A stretch of DNA of 64,000 nt from Microvirga subterranea (GCF_003350535.1 NZ_QQBB01000002.1:248001-312000), one strand, 5' to 3'; shown: positions 44,436 through 57,925, numbered from the stretch's first letter. Notes: generated by a model not told the origin, from the sequence alone. Program-made: numbers and translations.

Positions 44436-44992
44436 CCGCCGCCGAAGAGGGAGCGGCCGCCGAATCCCTGACGCGCGAGCGTCTGCGTCCTGATGTTCGG
44501 CTGCCGGAAGGCCGATTGGGAGCCGGAGGTCTTCATCTCGGACGCGGTCCAGTAGCCATCCGGATGCCGGCGGGACCGATAGATCGGCTCCCCATGATAC
44601 CGGCTGCGATTGTAGAAGTAGCCGCCTCCGCCGGAGCCTCCGCCGCCGCTGCCCTCGTCCTGCTTTTCGGTCACGTTCGGGCCGGTGCGGAAGGCGGCCA
44701 TCATGGGGGCGAACACGGTCCGTGGGGTTCCACCGCCCTGGGACACCTTGACCCCCACGCATCGATCGACGTCGACGCGTGCCTGACATTCCTCGTTTGA
44801 GTCGAAGATCGGGGCGGACCGCACATGGGTGGCGAGCGCCTCGTCATAGGTCGCTTGGCAGAGCCCCTGCGGCTTCCCGTACCGGACGCAGTCGGCCACC
44901 GAGGCGAAGGTCTGGGGCGATTCCGAACAGGCCGACAGGGTGGCCGCGGCGCCCACCATGAGCGTCAGCTGGAGCGACGACGAGCTCTTCAT
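44432..44992 (-). CDS. DUF1190 lipoprotein (YgiB/YjfM type)
   Basis: This 186-residue lipoprotein has a signal peptide ending in the lipobox LSAC (Cys22). Conserved features of the family are the cysteine pairs (DCVRYGKPQGLCQ and ECQARVDVDRCVG) and a glycine-rich stretch (GGGGSGGGGYFY) before a tyrosine-rich region. It is the middle gene of a three-gene operon: 37 bases after the DUF350 gene and overlapping the ATP-grasp gene by four bases. A substrate role for the ATP-grasp enzyme is conceivable but unproven. Confidence 0.88.
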   Translation of the reverse strand: MKSSSSLQLTLMVGAAATLSACSESPQTFASVADCVRYGKPQGLCQATYDEALATHVRSAPIFDSNEECQARVDVDRCVGVKVSQGGGTPRTVFAPMMAAFRTGPNVTEKQDEGSGGGGSGGGGYFYNRSRYHGEPIYRSRRHPDGYWTASEMKTSGSQSAFRQPNIRTQTLARQGFGGRSLFGGG

Positions 44993-45029
44993 CGGATGGC
45001 CTCCGGCGAACGGCGATTTGACGGGAGCA

Positions 45030-45434
45030 TCAGGGCGTCATGCTGGCCGCATTGATGAGCCCGAAAGCCAGAGCGATCCCGCCGAGGAGGGCGCCGGCAG
45101 ATACGTCGTTGTTCGTGATCCGGGTCGAGACGTCCGGGACGATCAGGCGGGTCGCCACGTAGGCGAGAGCCTGCACGACGGCCGCGATCACCGCCCAGAT
45201 GACAAAGTCCATCAGGTTCGCGCTCCACCTCATGGCTGCCGTCAGCGGCACCACATAGCCGATCAGCGCTCCCAGAAAGGCCGGCACGGCCGCGGCGCAG
45301 CCCTGCCTCAGCAGGCGGAACTCCCGGTGGGGTGTCATGAAGGCATAAGCGGTGCCGAACACCCCGACCATCACGATCGCCGTCGCAAGGTAGGCCGCGA
45401 ACGCGGCAAATCCCGTCAATGAAGATGCCAGCAT
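45030..45434 (-). CDS. DUF350 membrane protein (YjfL type)
   Basis: This 134-residue protein has four hydrophobic helices (about residues 12-32, 48-66, 74-95 and 112-131) and belongs to the DUF350/UPF0719 family, usually a tandem pair of two-helix units. ATG 45434 follows AGGAG by nine bases; the open frame upstream lacks membrane character. It is the first gene of the YjfL-YjfM-YjfC type operon, transcribed divergently from recA. Confidence 0.87.
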   Translation of the reverse strand: MLASSLTGFAAFAAYLATAIVMVGVFGTAYAFMTPHREFRLLRQGCAAAVPAFLGALIGYVVPLTAAMRWSANLMDFVIWAVIAAVVQALAYVATRLIVPDVSTRITNNDVSAGALLGGIALAFGLINAASMTP

Positions 45435-45698
45435 GGAAAAAACTCCTGTCCCGGATGGATTGTCTATTCCGGCGGGAGCGTCGCCGCAACGATGAGATTG
45501 TATAACGCAGAATTGGACCAGCCGGTCTCTCGGCCGACCTGCACAGACCACCACACCGCAGGGGAGTGGCACCCTGGATTAAGCCTTTGTAGAAACTTTG
45601 CTTATTCCAAAGTCATCCAGCTCCGCCATGGCTCTCCGGCTCTTCCCCTGGGACATGGTCGACAGACCTGTGGATAGCCTGATGACAGATTGTAGCGG

Positions 45699-45713
45699 GA
45701 ACGAAAAATGAAC
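45699..45713 (+). promoter_or_regulatory. LexA (SOS) box of recA
   Basis: GAACGAAAAATGAAC fits the alphaproteobacterial LexA direct-repeat operator GAAC-N7-GAAC exactly. A third GAAC lies at 45724. The box abuts the putative -35 element of recA, so LexA binding would block the promoter. Confidence 0.8.
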
Positions 45714-45745
45714 TTGCGAAAGAGAACAAAAGGCGTACATATATC
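45714..45745 (+). promoter_or_regulatory. Candidate recA promoter
   Basis: TTGCGA (45714-45719) is followed 16 bases on by TACATA (45736-45741), overlapping TATATC (45740-45745). The exact -10 is ambiguous. The element is directly next to the SOS box and 55-60 bases before the recA start. Confidence 0.5.
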
Positions 45746-45800
45746 TCCTCAACACCGCGTTGAGATTCACTCCTCCTCCGTGCCATAAGGACATCTGGTC

Positions 45801-46892
<1,092 letters not shown>

Positions 46893-46934
46893 GCCGCATC
46901 AGCGAGTTTTGCTCTCCTTCAAGGGCAAAGAACA

Positions 46935-46966
46935 GGCCGTCGCGAGAAATCGCGGCGGTCTTTTCG
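46935..46966 (+). terminator. Terminator after recA
   Basis: An 11-bp stem with G-U pairs (46935-46945 with 46950-46960) and loop GAAA is followed by TTTTCG, 43 bases past the recA stop. Confidence 0.7.
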
Positions 46967-47122
46967 TATTAGCCCACGGAATGACGGAGGTACGCTGCCG
47001 GGATGCCCGTCCTCCCTCAGCGCGAAACGCCGCCTCGACAGCAAAGGCGCGGGCGTCTAAAACCGCCGACGAATGAACACCTTTTCGGGCCCGGCGGGCC
47101 CAAACTTCGAGCACCAGAACCC

Positions 47123-49774
<2,652 letters not shown>

Positions 49775-49786
49775 GGATCAGGCGCC

Positions 49787-50953
49787 GTGCCGCGGACCCA
49801 GCTCCACACGGCACGGCGCAGGCTTCATGAGGTTCTCGAACGCAGCAGCGTGAACGACGCCCTCGTTCACGCCGTTCACGTCTTCCTCATCCTGCTGATC
49901 GTCGTGAACGTCACGGCGGTGGTGCTGGAGAGCGTGCCGTCCCTGCGGCACGAATACCGCCTCGTCTTCATCCTCATCGAGACCGTCAGCGGCGTGATCT
50001 TCACGCTGGAATACGCGGCCCGCCTGTGGTGCGCGCCGGAACACACGCCCTGGCATCACATGAGGCCCTGGCGGGCGCGGCTGAAATGGCTCGTGCAGCC
50101 GCAATCCGTCATCGACCTCCTCGCGATCCTGCCGTTCTACCTGTACTTCTGGGACGTCGGCGGCCTGCGGGCCTTCCTGCTGCTGCGGCTCTTCCGGTTC
50201 TTCAAGCTCGCGCGCTACTCGCCGGGGCTGACCAGCCTCATGGATGCGATCTATTCCGAGCGCCGCGCCCTGGTCGCCTCCGGGGTGATCCTCATCGGCA
50301 CGGTGCTGCTGGCGGCGACCGTCATGAACCTGGTCGAGCGCGACGTGCAGCCGGACAAGTTCGGCACGATCCCGGACGCGATGTACTGGGCGATCGTCAC
50401 CCTCACGACGGTGGGCTACGGCGATGTCGTTCCCGCAACGCCCCTCGGGCGCGTCATCGCCGGCATCACGGCGGTGGCCGGTCTCGTCATGCTGGCGCTG
50501 CCGGTCGGCATCATCGCGAGCGCCTTCTCGCGGGAGATCCACCGGCGTGACTTCGTCATCACCTGGAGCATGGTGGCGCGGGTGCCGATCTTCGCCGATC
50601 TCGAGCCGGAGGAGGTCGCCTCCGTCATGCACTCGCTGCGCTCCCAGTCCTGCGAGGCGGGAGAGATCATCGTCCGCAAGGGCGACGTGGCGCATTCCAT
50701 GTACCTCATCGCCTCGGGCGAGGTGGAGGTGCTCGTGCCCGGCGAGAGCGTGAGGCTCTCGGCCGGCGACTTCTTCGGCGAGGCCTCGGTCCTGAAGCGC
50801 AAGCGCCGCGGGGTCACGGTGCGGGCCGTGTCCGCCTGCCGCCTGCTCGTGCTCGACGCGGAGGATCTCCACCGGCTCATCGCCGCGAACCCGAAGATGG
50901 GGGAGCACATCGACGAGGTGGGACGCTCCCGCGGGGAGCAGAGGGCGGTCTGA
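49787..50953 (+). CDS. Cyclic nucleotide-gated K+ channel (MlotiK1-like)
   Basis: This 388-residue six-helix channel has a voltage-sensor-like S1-S4 (LLRLFRFFKLARYSPGLTSL as S4 region) and a pore with the selectivity filter TVGYGD (about residues 208-213). S6 joins directly to a cyclic nucleotide-binding domain (about 265-375) containing GDFFGEASVL and the phosphate-binding region RRGVTVRAVSACRLLVL. The absence of a C-linker and the overall size match MlotiK1 of Mesorhizobium. It conducts potassium in response to cAMP binding. The GTG start lies 12 bases after alaS, so it may be co-transcribed with it. Confidence 0.9.
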   Translation: MPRTQLHTARRRLHEVLERSSVNDALVHAVHVFLILLIVVNVTAVVLESVPSLRHEYRLVFILIETVSGVIFTLEYAARLWCAPEHTPWHHMRPWRARLKWLVQPQSVIDLLAILPFYLYFWDVGGLRAFLLLRLFRFFKLARYSPGLTSLMDAIYSERRALVASGVILIGTVLLAATVMNLVERDVQPDKFGTIPDAMYWAIVTLTTVGYGDVVPATPLGRVIAGITAVAGLVMLALPVGIIASAFSREIHRRDFVITWSMVARVPIFADLEPEEVASVMHSLRSQSCEAGEIIVRKGDVAHSMYLIASGEVEVLVPGESVRLSAGDFFGEASVLKRKRRGVTVRAVSACRLLVLDAEDLHRLIAANPKMGEHIDEVGRSRGEQRAV

Positions 50954-51083
50954 AGGGGGGCATGAGGGTTTTCGGCCGTCTTTCACGCAAGACCTGTGCA
51001 AGTCCTTCGGAAGTGCGGCCAAGCTTACTTGACGGCAGTTGCAGCATCCCCGATGCCTCGGGCAGCAACCGGGACACGTGACC

Positions 51084-52274
51084 ATGCGTCTGATCTTCGC
51101 CTTTTCCCTGGCTCTTCTGTCCGGCATCGCTGCCCTTCCGCAGGCGCACGCCCAGTCCAGGGGTACAGCTCCCGCAGCCCGCAATGCGGCGCCGGCCGCG
51201 AGCTTGGAGCCGGAAAAGGCCTCCGCCCCCGCGGCGGGAGAGCTTGCGGTCCGCTGGACCGGTCCGTCCGCCAAGGACGACTACGTGGTCTTTGCCCGTC
51301 CGGGCGGCGAGGAGACGCGGCATTTCGGCTATACCCGCGACGGCAGCCCCCTGAAGATCCGCGTTCCCGGCGAGCCCGGCGACTACGAACTGCGCTACGT
51401 CTCTGCGGAGAGCGGCGCGGTCCTCGCCCGCACGAAGGTCACCGCGACGCCGGTTTCCGCCACGCTCGAGGCGCCCGCCAAGGGTCTCGCCGGCTCCGAG
51501 ATCACCGTCCCCTTCAAGGGGCCGAACGCGCCCGAGGACTGGGTCGGGCTGGCGAAGGCCGGCGCGGCGGCGGCGGATTACGAGGCAGGCGCCTGGATCT
51601 ATGCCAATGACGGCTCGCCCGCGCGGCTGCGCCTGCCCGTCGAGCCCGGTGCCTACGAGGTCCGCTACGTCTCCGGCCTCGATCCGCGGATCCTCGTCGC
51701 CCGCAAGATCGAGGTGACGCCCGCAACCGCCACCGTGACGGCGCCGGAAAGCGGCACGGCCGGCAGCACGATCCAAGTCGCCTTCACCGGCCAGGGCGGG
51801 GGCGACAGCTTCGTCGGCGTGGTGAAGCAGGGCGCCCCGGCGGAGACGTGGATCAACGGCGCCTACGAACGGCCGGCCGGAAGCCAGGTCGCCGTGCGCC
51901 TGCCCGGCGAGCCGGGCGGTTACGAGGTCCGCTTCGTCCTGGAGGCCAACGGTGCCTACAAGGTTCTCGCCTCCGCCCCGATCGCCGTCGAGCCCGCCAC
52001 GGCCAGCGTCTCGGCGCCGGACCGCGTGAAGCGCGGCGAGGAATTGGCGGTTGCCTTCACGGGTCCCAAGGGGGAGGGCGACTTCATCGCCTTCGCGAAG
52101 GCGGATGCTGCGGCGGATGCCTACATGGATTTCCGCACCGCCTCGCCGGACCGGAACAAGGTCACCCTGCAGGCGCCGGACGAGGCGGGCGCCTACGAGG
52201 TTCGCTATGTGATGGCGGCGCCCGGCGAAGCCGGCAACCTCGTGATCGCCCGCAGGGCCGTCACGGTGGAGTGA
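51084..52274 (+). CDS. Secreted protein with four Ig-like repeats
   Basis: This 396-residue protein has a signal peptide (residues 1-24, cut near AHAQ) and then four tandem domains of about 92 residues (roughly 45-130, 135-222, 226-314 and 318-396). Each repeat opens with a beta strand carrying the pattern [VA]-x-[WF]-[TK]-G-P, continues with D-[YW]-[VI]-[VG]-[FL]-A and ends with the hallmark P-G-x-Y-E-[VL]-R-[YF]-V. Similar repeats, as I recall, follow VWA domains in some alphaproteobacterial proteins, but no VWA domain is present here. It is likely periplasmic or extracellular, with a binding or structural role; no catalytic motif is seen. Confidence 0.72.
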   Translation: MRLIFAFSLALLSGIAALPQAHAQSRGTAPAARNAAPAASLEPEKASAPAAGELAVRWTGPSAKDDYVVFARPGGEETRHFGYTRDGSPLKIRVPGEPGDYELRYVSAESGAVLARTKVTATPVSATLEAPAKGLAGSEITVPFKGPNAPEDWVGLAKAGAAAADYEAGAWIYANDGSPARLRLPVEPGAYEVRYVSGLDPRILVARKIEVTPATATVTAPESGTAGSTIQVAFTGQGGGDSFVGVVKQGAPAETWINGAYERPAGSQVAVRLPGEPGGYEVRFVLEANGAYKVLASAPIAVEPATASVSAPDRVKRGEELAVAFTGPKGEGDFIAFAKADAAADAYMDFRTASPDRNKVTLQAPDEAGAYEVRYVMAAPGEAGNLVIARRAVTVE

Positions 52275-52345
52275 TCCCGAAAGGGCGTTTGCCCGTCCTG
52301 TCCATTCCGCCTTACCCTCGCGCGGACCAAAGCGGAGGTCCTGCG

Positions 52346-53146
52346 ATGCCGACCGGGCAGCCGAATCTCTGGGGCGCGAGCGACGCCTACGAGCAGTGGA
52401 TGGGACGCTGGAGCCGGAAGGTCGCTCCGCTCTTCCTCGACTGGATCGACGTGCCGCGTGCCGCCGACTGGATCGACGTGGGCTGCGGCACCGGCGCCCT
52501 GACGGCGGCGGTGCTCGACCGGTGCGAGCCCTCCCGCGTCGTCGGCATCGACAGCTCCGCCGGCTTCCTGGATGCGGCCCGCCACCAGGTGTCCGATCCC
52601 CGCGCCTCGTTCAGGCCGGGAGACGCGCAGGCCATCCCGGAGGCCGACCATCAGTTCGATGCCGCCGTTTCGGGCCTCGTGCTGAACTTCGTTCCCGACA
52701 AGGAGGCCATGATCTGCGACATGGTGCGTGTCGTCCGGCCGAGCGGCACCGTGGCGCTCTACGTGTGGGACTATGCGGGGCACATGCAGGTGATGCGCTA
52801 TTTCTTCGACGCGGCGAACGCCCTCGATCCGCGGGCGAGGGAGTTCGACGACGGCATCCAGGCCCCCGTCTGCCGGCCCGGCCCGTTGGCGGAGCTGTTC
52901 GCGAAGGCGGGACTCGCCGACGTGATCGTGCAGGCGATCGACATTCCCGCGGCCTTCGCGAGCTTCGAGGACTACTGGGCGCCGTTCCTGGGCGGAACCG
53001 GCTCCGCGCCGAAATACTGCATGTCCCTGGGCGACGATGCACGCGAGCGGCTTCGCGAGGCGGTTCGCGAGCGGGTCCCGACGGGCCCGGACGGCGAGAT
53101 CCTGCTTGCTGTCCGGGCCTGGGCGGTGAGGGGGCGTCCCGCCTAA
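52346..53146 (+). CDS. Class I SAM-dependent methyltransferase
   Basis: This 266-residue protein has a Methyltransf_11-type Rossmann fold: motif I WIDVGCGTGALTAAVL (about residues 42-57), acidic residue in VVGIDSS, motif post-I GDAQAIPEAD and the strand-4 FDAAVSGLVLNFV. The substrate is not readable; relatives methylate small molecules or quinone-type compounds. The start ATG 52346 follows GCGGAGG. Its stop overlaps the convergent GFA gene by four bases. Confidence 0.85.
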   Translation: MPTGQPNLWGASDAYEQWMGRWSRKVAPLFLDWIDVPRAADWIDVGCGTGALTAAVLDRCEPSRVVGIDSSAGFLDAARHQVSDPRASFRPGDAQAIPEADHQFDAAVSGLVLNFVPDKEAMICDMVRVVRPSGTVALYVWDYAGHMQVMRYFFDAANALDPRAREFDDGIQAPVCRPGPLAELFAKAGLADVIVQAIDIPAAFASFEDYWAPFLGGTGSAPKYCMSLGDDARERLREAVRERVPTGPDGEILLAVRAWAVRGRPA

Positions 53147-53610
53147 TCGTGGTCCGGGTGCTGGCGGGACTTCATCTTCTCGAGATCCGCCGGCGTCGCG
53201 TAATCCTCCGTCCGCTCGCCTTCGAGGACATGGAGCGTCGCAAAGGCGGGGAGGCGGCTCTCGACCCCGTACTGGATCTCGGGCCTGATGCGCCCCGGCT
53301 CGTCGAGGCTGCCGATCGACACGCAGATCCGGTCCTGCTCCACGTAGCGGAAGGTCAGCGGCGTCCCGCACTCCCGGCAGAAGCCGCGCTCGACCGCCTC
53401 CGAGCTGCGGAAGGTGCCGGGCGCGCCCTTCGTCCAGACGAGATCCCGGTTCGGCACGCCGGTGAGCGCCGCGAAGTAGTTGCCGAAGGCCTTCTGACAC
53501 ATGCGGCAATGGCAGATGCTGGCGTGCGTCGGCTCGGAGTAGAGCGCATAGCGCACCGCACCGCACTGGCAGCCGCCCGTCATGGCGGGACGCGTCGTCT
53601 GATCTGACAT
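53143..53610 (-). CDS. GFA family protein (glutathione-dependent formaldehyde-activating fold)
   Basis: This 155-residue Mss4-like zinc protein has the cysteine pairs CQCGAVRY (about residue 14), CHCRMCQK (about 37) and CRECGTPL (about 83), as in the GFA/CENP-V family. The founding member, Gfa of Paracoccus, was proposed to join glutathione and formaldehyde, but most family members have unknown activity. ATG 53610 follows AGGGAGGA by about ten bases; the open frame upstream is not coding-like. It is convergent with the methyltransferase gene. Confidence 0.88.
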   Translation of the reverse strand: MSDQTTRPAMTGGCQCGAVRYALYSEPTHASICHCRMCQKAFGNYFAALTGVPNRDLVWTKGAPGTFRSSEAVERGFCRECGTPLTFRYVEQDRICVSIGSLDEPGRIRPEIQYGVESRLPAFATLHVLEGERTEDYATPADLEKMKSRQHPDHD

Positions 53611-53777
53611 CTGGGCAATCCTCCCTTTTTCGACGAGCTTAGCTCGTAGGAGCTTGCTTTCCACCCCTGTTGTTCCTGCACCATCCCGCGTCGCGAATGT
53701 GACAAGGGGAGAGTGGACGGAGGGGGGTGACTTCCCTACATAGCCGCCCCAGCCACAGGACCAGGAAAGAGCTCCCC

Positions 53778-56700
53778 GTGCATCCGTCGTCTGCGTTCCG
53801 GCACCGTGCCCTTTCCACCCGTGCCCGTCTCGTCCTCCTCGTCACCGCGGTCCTGATCCCGGTGGTGCTCTTCGCTGGCTTTCTGCTTTGGCGCTTCGCC
53901 GCCGCGGAGCGAGTCCGCTACGAGCACGATGCCTTGGAACTTTCGCACCAGGTTTCCGCAGCCATCGACCGGGAGCTCATCGGCCTCACGGCCGCGCTGG
54001 AGGCGCTGGCGACCTCGCCCTCTCTGCAACCCGGCGGCGACCTTGCGGCGTTCGACACGCAGGCCCGTGCGGTGCTCCGGAACCGCGGCAGCTTCATCGC
54101 GATGCGGGACCGCACCGGCCAGCAGATCGTCAACACCAGCCGGCCCTTCGGAAGCCCACTTCCGGTCTCGACCGATCCGATCCTGCTCGCCGCGGATCGG
54201 CAGGCCTTCGAGACCGGCAAGCCCGTGGTGTCGGACCTCTACACCGGCACGACCACCGGCCTCAAACTCGTCCTGATCGACGCTCCGGTGATGGTGCGCG
54301 GCCAGGCGGCCTTTGCGCTCAACATCGCGCTCGACCCGGCGCGGCTGTCCGAAATCCTGGCCTCGGTGGCGCCTCCGGAATGGACGGTCGCCATCATCGA
54401 CAGCCGCGACCGCATCGTCGCCCGTTCGCGCCAGCACGAGCGCTACCTCGGCAGCGAAGCGACCCCGGACCTGCGCACCCACACCACCGGGGCGGGCGGA
54501 ATCTGGAACGGCCAGACTTTGGAGGGCATGGCAGTCCTGGGCGCCTATACGCGCTCGTCCCTGTCCGGCTGGCGCGTGGCCGTCGGCGTGCCGGCCTCGG
54601 CGGTGCACGCGCCGCTGCGGCAGATGACCTGGATCCTTCTGGGTTCCGCCGCAGCCGTTCTGGCAGCCTCGATCGCCCTCGCGGTCTGGTTCGCGGAAGG
54701 CATCGTCGGCCCCTGGGACGACTGACCGATGCGGCGCACCGGCTCGGACGGGGCGAGACGGTTCCTGTCCTCACAACGGGGCTGCGCGAGGCCAACGATG
54801 TCGGCCATGCCCTCGAGGCGTCCGCCATCGGCATACGGGAGCGTCAGTCGGCCTTGCAGGCCAGCGAGGAGCGTTTCAGGGCGGCCGTCCGCGCGGTCGA
54901 GGGCGTCCTGTGGACCAACAGCGCGGAAGGTCGCATGACCGGGGTGCAACCCGGCTGGGCCGCGCTGACGGGCCAGACTTTCGAGCAGTACCAGGGCTTC
55001 GGCTGGAGCGCAGCCGTTCATCCGGAGGATGTCGACGCGACGGTCGGGGCTTGGAACGAGGCGGTGCGCGAGCGCAGGACCTTCATTTTCGAACATCGGG
55101 TGCGGCGGCACGACGGGGTCTACCGCCTCTTCTCGGTGCGGGCCGTGCCCGTCTCCGACGGCGATGGAGCGGTCCGCGAATGGGTGGGCGTCCACACCGA
55201 CATCACCGAGGAGCGCGCCGCCAAGGCGCAACTGGCCGAGAGCCAGGCGCGCCTGAAGGCGGTGTTCGACGCGGTTCCGGTCGGGATCGTGATCGGCGAG
55301 TGCCCCGATGGCCATATCGTCGACGGCAATGCCCAGGTGGAGCACATCTTCCGTCACCCGATCGTACATTCCAAGAGCGTCGAAAGCTACGATGCCTGGG
55401 TGGGCTTCCATCCCGACGGGCGGCGGGTCCGGGGCGAGGAATACCCGATGGCGCGGGTCATCCGGGACGGCGACGAGCGGCCGGAGATTGAGGTCCTGTA
55501 CCTGCGCGGCGACGGCACCGAGGCATGGGTCCGCATCATCGGCTCGCCGATCCGCGACCAGGACGGAAAGCTCACCGGCGCCGTCGTGGCGGTGCTCGAC
55601 ATCGACCGCGAGAAGCGGGCGGAGGCGGAGCTGCGCGAGCTCAACGCGACCCTAGAGCGCCGCGTCGAAGCCGCCATCGCCGAGCGCGACCGCATCTGGC
55701 GGCTGTCGACGGAGCTGATGCTCGTCGCCAGGTTCGACGCCGAGATCGTCGCCGTGAACCCAGCCTGGACCACGATCCTCGGCTGGACGGAAGGAGAGCT
55801 GATCGGCAAGGCCTTCATCGATCTGGTCCATCCCGACGACGTGGGCAGCACCCTGTCGGAGGCCGGGCGGCTGTCGGAGGGCGTCACCACGCTGCGTTTC
55901 GAAAACCGCTACCGCCATAAGGACGGATCCTACCGCTGGCTGTCCTGGACCGCCGTGCCCGATGCCAACTTCATTCACGCCATCGCTCGCGACGTCTCCG
56001 CGGAGCGCGACGCGGAGCAGGCCCTGCGTAGAACCGAGGAGCAGCTCCGCCAATCGCAGAAGATGGAGGTGGTCGGGCAGCTCACGGGCGGCGTGGCGCA
56101 CGACTTCAATAATCTCCTCACGGTGGTGACCGGTCACCTCGAGATGGCCCAGAGGCGCCTGGAGAGCGGGTCGGGCGACCAGCGCCTGCTGCGCAACGTG
56201 CGCAGCGCCATGGAGGGCGCCCAGCGCGCCGCGACCCTCACCCATCGTCTGCTCGCCTTCTCGCGCCAGTCGCCGCTCCGTCCCGAATTGGTCGATCTGA
56301 ACAAGGTCGTCGGCGCCATGTCGGAACTCGTGCGCCGCACGCTGGGTGAGAACATCGCCATCGAGACAGTGCTGGCGGGCGGCCTCTGGCGCACGGAGGC
56401 GGATCCGAACCAGGTCGAGAGCGCGATCCTGAACCTGTGCGTGAATGCACGCGATGCCATGCCGGAGGGCGGCAAGCTCACCATCGAGACTGCGAACACC
56501 CATCTGGACGAGGCCTATCCGGCCGTGGCGCGGGGCGACGCCAGGGCCGGTCAGTACGTCATGATCGCGGTCTGCGATACGGGAATGGGCATGCCGCCCG
56601 ACGTGCGCGACCGGGTGTTCGAGCCGTTCTTCACGACGAAGCCCGTGGGCAAGGGGACCGGGCTCGGGCTGAGCCAGGTCTACGGCTTCCTGCGCCAATC

Positions 56701-57202
56701 GGGCGGCCATGTGGCGATCTATTCGGAGGTCGGGGAGGGGACGACGGTCAAGCTCTATTTCCCGCGGCTGAGGGGGGCGGGCGAGGAGCGTGCGGTCGGG
56801 GACCTTTCCGCCAGCGCCGACATGCAGGAGGGCTACGGCGAGACCATCCTGGTCGTCGAGGACGAGGACATGGTCCGCGAGTTCACCGTGTCGGCCCTCG
56901 AGGAGGCCGGCTACGCAGTGATCTCGGCGGCCGACGGGCCGAGCGGCCTGGCGCTGCTCGACGCCCATCCGGAGGTCGACCTTCTCTTCACGGACGTGGT
57001 GCTCGCAGGCCCGCTCAACGGCCGCAAGGTAGCGGACGAGGCCCTGAAGCGACGCCCCGGCCTGAAGGTGCTGTTCACGACCGGCTATACCCGCAACGCC
57101 ATCGTGCACCACGGACGCTTGGACGAGGGCGTCGATCTGATCACCAAGCCGTTCACGGCGACGAGCCTCGCAGAGAAGGTCCGACGCATCCTCGAAGCCT
57201 GA
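53778..57202 (+). pseudogene. Hybrid sensor histidine kinase, split by a frameshift at about 54710
   Basis: The first frame (53778-54725, GTG start) gives a membrane helix (about residues 15-38), a periplasmic double-Cache-like sensor and a second helix ending in WFAEGIVGP. It then runs into WDD and a stop. The frame continuing at 54714 resumes at once with LGRLTDAAHRLGRGE, the expected end of a HAMP-like linker. PAS domains, HisKA (His in [14 protein letters not shown], 56099), HATPase_c ([20 protein letters not shown]) and a receiver (Asp at 56993) follow. One missing C in the CCCC run at 54710-54713 explains the break. The original protein would be about 1140 residues. It may be a real inactivation or a sequencing slip; either part could be annotated as a separate gene. 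Confidence 0.88.
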
Positions 57203-57220
57203 CTCGTCCTGGACCCGGCC

Positions 57221-57925
57221 TCAGCCTAGGAAGCGGCCGACCGCCCCCTCGACGACCTCGGCGGGCACCACGTGCCCGCCGCCGAATTCCTGATACTCGA
57301 CCTGATAGCCGGCGCGGTTCAGCCTCGGCACGAGGCGGCGGCTGCAGACATCGATGGGGAGAACGCTGTCCTGCACGCCGTGGGAGACGAAGATGCGGGG
57401 CAGGTCGTCCTGCCGGGACGGCGACATGAAGCCGGGCGAAAAGGCCAGGACGTCGCTGAACAGCGCGCCGTTCGTGAGCCCCAGGGACAGGGCATAGGAG
57501 GCGCCGTCCGAAAACCCCGCGATCGCGATGCGCTCCGGGTCGATCGCGTAGGTCCGGAACGTCTGCTGCAGAGCTTGGTCGATGAAGGACACGTCGGGAC
57601 CGTAGCCGCCGCGGATCACGTCCCAGGTGGGGCCGCGGGATTCCGGGGCCAGGACGATGACGCCATGCCGCTCCGCCGGATCCGCCATGAGATCGAGCAT
57701 CTGCGCGGCGACGCCGCCTGCCCCGTGGAGGCCGAGGATAAGGGGCGCCGGCTTCGTAGGTTCGAATCGGGACGGAACGGCGAGAATCCCGTCCCGCTTG
57801 CCGCCGAGGCCCAGGGCATGACGCCCGGCGGACCCATCGCCCGGCTGCGCAATGGCCTCCGGCCGCGCCTGCAAGCGTCCGCTGCGAGCGTGGTCGTCGA
57901 AATCGCTTCTGGCATCCATCGGCAT
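57221..57925 (-). CDS. Alpha/beta hydrolase (phospholipase/carboxylesterase type)
   Basis: This hydrolase of about 234 residues has the nucleophile elbow GFSDGAS, the acid in HGVQDSVLP and the histidine in GGGHVVP, with the oxyanion segment LILGLHGAGG. The pattern fits the carboxylesterase/PHB-depolymerase-like branch. There is no clear signal peptide, so it is probably cytoplasmic. The start is uncertain: ATG 57925 follows GGGAG, while the open frame extends further upstream into low-quality sequence. Its substrate is unknown. Confidence 0.78.
   Translation of the reverse strand: MPMDARSDFDDHARSGRLQARPEAIAQPGDGSAGRHALGLGGKRDGILAVPSRFEPTKPAPLILGLHGAGGVAAQMLDLMADPAERHGVIVLAPESRGPTWDVIRGGYGPDVSFIDQALQQTFRTYAIDPERIAIAGFSDGASYALSLGLTNGALFSDVLAFSPGFMSPSRQDDLPRIFVSHGVQDSVLPIDVCSRRLVPRLNRAGYQVEYQEFGGGHVVPAEVVEGAVGRFLG

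Larger units (their letters stand above)
45435..45800. other. Divergent control region of the DUF350 operon and recA
   Basis: No gene is supported. Besides the SOS box and the recA promoter there is a 6-bp inverted repeat ACTTTG-N7-CAAAGT at 45595-45613 of unknown use. Confidence 0.6.
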
